64,000 bases of DNA from Haliclystus octoradiatus. Its lineage: Eukaryota > Cnidaria > Staurozoa > Stauromedusae > Haliclystidae. The stretch lies in NCBI GenBank assembly GCA_916610825.1, contig OU744452.1, forward strand, positions 18,811,103-18,875,102, given 5' to 3'. Shown here in pieces: positions 62,023-64,000 of this stretch. The notes under the pieces were generated by a model. The model searched no databases. It saw only the letters and a program-made list of their open reading frames with translations, and was not told the DNA's origin. The translations under genes and the position numbers were made by a program. The number at the start of each line of letters is the position of its first letter. Positions within the stretch are counted from its first letter, which is position 1.

Positions 62023-63890
62023 ATTCTTGGTAAATTGTTCTGTTTTATCCTCAATGAGAGGCTCAGGCATTTCCTTGACGAAAATGATATAATTCATGAA
62101 GCACAGGGTGGTTTTCAAAAAAATAAACGATTGGCAGATCATTTGTTTTGCCTTAAAACCCTTATTTCGAAGTACACAAAAAATAATAAAAAGCTTTTTA
62201 CCTGTTTCATTGATTTGAAAAAGGCGTTCGACACTGTTTGGCATCCTGGCCTTTTATTGAAGCTAAAGCAATTAAACATCGATGGAAGTTTTTATAAAAT
62301 AATTGACAACTTATATGTTCATAACAAAGCACATATCATTTACAACAATCTCTTGACTACGTCGATCTCACCCAGTGTTGGCGTTCGCCAAGGGTGTATC
62401 CTTAGTCCTAATCTTTTTAATATTTATATCAATGATTTTGCAAAATCTTTAACATGTCAATCAACACATCCAGTTTTTCTTGCTGATAAGCCATTGAATT
62501 GTTTAATGTTTGCCGACGATATAGTCTTATTTTTTCAAACCAAAGAGGGTCTCCAAAAATGCATGGAGAAAGCATATCTTTACGCTGAGCAATGGAAGCT
62601 CAAAATTAATTATGAAAAGTCAAAATGCATGATCTTCTCAAAAAAATATGTTGATGAGCAACATTTCTTTTCCATTAATAATACCCCCATCGAAATGGTC
62701 GAAACTTACAAATATCTAGGTTTTTCGTTTCATTGCTCCTCAAAACAATGTTTTGGTATTAAGCAACTTTGCACAAAAGCCGAAAAAGCACGGGCAATAA
62801 CACAGCGCTCTATGGGGCGGTCGTCAACCAGCTATGTCGCAATTCACAAAACAATGTTTACTACCATGATAAAACCCATACTTCTCTATGCTAGTGATGT
62901 TTGGGGTGATTCTGTTACTCACATTGAAAATAACCAAATAGAAACTGTACAGCGAGATATTATGCGGAAAATATTAAATGTTAGAAAGAATTCCAGTAAG
63001 ATAGCTGTTAGAGCGGAATTGGGGATCATCCCTCTACAGATTGACGTTAAAATTAATATGATCAAATTCCTTGTTAGAATGATTAACTCCAAAAAAAGTA
63101 GTTTACTGTACAAGGCATTTGGTGAACAAATCGTCAACAGTTCATCAACTTCATGGCTGGGTAAAGTTACACATCATTTGTCCGAAATAGGAATCAATTT
63201 ACAGCTTTTGATCTCTAAAGAAACTAATCAAAAATCTGATCAAATAAAACTAATCAACTCTATAAAAGATCAATTAAATAACGAATACAAAATCAACTTT
63301 GAGCAAACTAATCTAAACTCTAACACTCCAGGCCAATTGAACCAATTGAAATTCTACAAAACAATCAAACATAAATTTGAATTTGAAAATTATTTGCTAC
63401 TTCCACACAAAAAGTCTAGGATAGCAATAACTCAGATCAGAATCAGTGCTCATAAGCTCAGAGTACAGACCGGACGATATTCTAACATTCCCTACGAGGA
63501 CCGGCTATGTCCCCATTGCGATAGTGACAGTATCGACGATGAGATACATCTACTCTTTAACTGTAATATAAATAGTAACTTGAGGGTAGCGTTTTTTAAT
63601 AAAATAGAAAAGTTGCATAACAACTTTCAGGTATTCTCGGATACAGAGAAATTGGAACTGCTCTTTTCCCAAACAGAGTTACAAACAAAGAAACTGTTGG
63701 GAAGATTTCTTTACGAATCTTTGCAGAAACGCTATAATAATTTGCAATAGTGAATAATAGAATGACCCATGTTTTGATAATTTTATAACTATATAGTGAA
63801 TCAATATTATCTTAATATGTTGTTATTTAGAAGCAAAAGGAATAAATAGGTTCTCATAACAACTATGCTAAATAAAAAATAAATAAAAAT
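62023..63890 (+). mobile_element. 5'-truncated LINE, open RT frame plus 3' UTR
   Basis: The frame is open from the (CAT)n tract to 63750. RT landmarks: ILGKLF (entry), EAQGGFQKNKRLADHLF, FTCFIDLKKAFDTVWH, SPSVGVRQGCILSPNLFNIY, catalytic MFADDIVLFF (62506-62535) and YKYLGFSF. Near the C-terminus a CPHCDSDSIDDEIHLLFNC motif is a C-x2-C..H-x4-C zinc-binding element seen in several LINE clades. The endonuclease and first RT blocks are missing. After the stop, about 140 bp of AT-rich 3' UTR ends in AAATAAAAATATATA. It is a different family from the element at 53400-57600. The intact frame suggests recent insertion. Confidence 0.85.
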
Positions 63891-64000
63891 ATATATATAT
63901 ATACAAATATCGAATAACAACATAATAATATTAAATAATACTTACCACACACCTGTATCTATGTAAACTGGTATATTGGTATTAAATCAAAACAAACAAA
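63891..64000. other. Right edge of the window
   Basis: AT-rich sequence after the LINE tail. No feature is seen. Confidence 0.3.

Noticed and set aside
62035..62300. Poly-Met minus-strand frame over the (CAT)n tract
   Set aside because: It is an antisense shadow of the microsatellite and the LINE RT.

Overview
This is a window of AT-rich animal nuclear DNA. The genes are split by GT..AG introns, mostly of several hundred bases to about 4 kb, there are no operons, and the spaces are packed with transposon debris. Gene content (SIL1, PLPBP, MAEA, a PAN plus F-type lectin gene, non-LTR retrotransposons) and the many TA-flanked short inverted-repeat elements suggest an invertebrate bilaterian, probably marine. 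I cannot fix the phylum from sequence alone.

Layout, left to right. 1-2528 (minus): 5' exons of SIL1, the ER nucleotide-exchange factor for BiP; the rest of the gene lies off the left edge. 2960-3690: a 5'-truncated LINE. 4130-15366 and 16718-22425 (plus): two tandem eight-exon copies of PLPBP, the PLP homeostasis protein, matching exon for exon in phase. Copy B has Arg where the family has its PLP-binding Lys. 22945-26950: a roughly 4 kb foldback element with long, nearly identical inverted arms. 27335-40828 (plus): a complete nine-exon MAEA, an E3 subunit of the CTLH/GID ubiquitin ligase. 41232-43961 (minus): a three-exon orphan gene with two CxxC pairs, convergent with MAEA, plus an isolated second copy of part of its middle exon near 44.7 kb. 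47255-51272 (minus): a secreted PAN/Apple plus F-type lectin gene carrying a 380 bp (AAT)n tract in an intron. 53400-57600 (minus): a nearly complete two-ORF LINE whose ORF1 carries three CCCH zinc fingers. 58002-58087: one unassigned exon-like block. 59456-59590 (minus): a second F-lectin terminal exon inside a TTCCGAC minisatellite. 61979-63890 (plus): a 5'-truncated LINE starting at a (CAT)n tract.

The mobile fraction is dominated by non-autonomous DNA elements. The commonest family ends in CAGTSNAACC, is flanked by TA, and resembles pogo/Tigger-type MITEs. Five copies end within about 45 bp of an exon edge in SIL1, both PLPBP copies and MAEA, and in MAEA intron 6 the element's TA overlaps the 5' splice site. 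The genes do not form one pathway. The points most worth following are the changed PLPBP copy, the MITE/splice-site association, the LINE with CCCH fingers and an in-frame ORF1/ORF2 stop, and the orphan zinc-ribbon-like gene.
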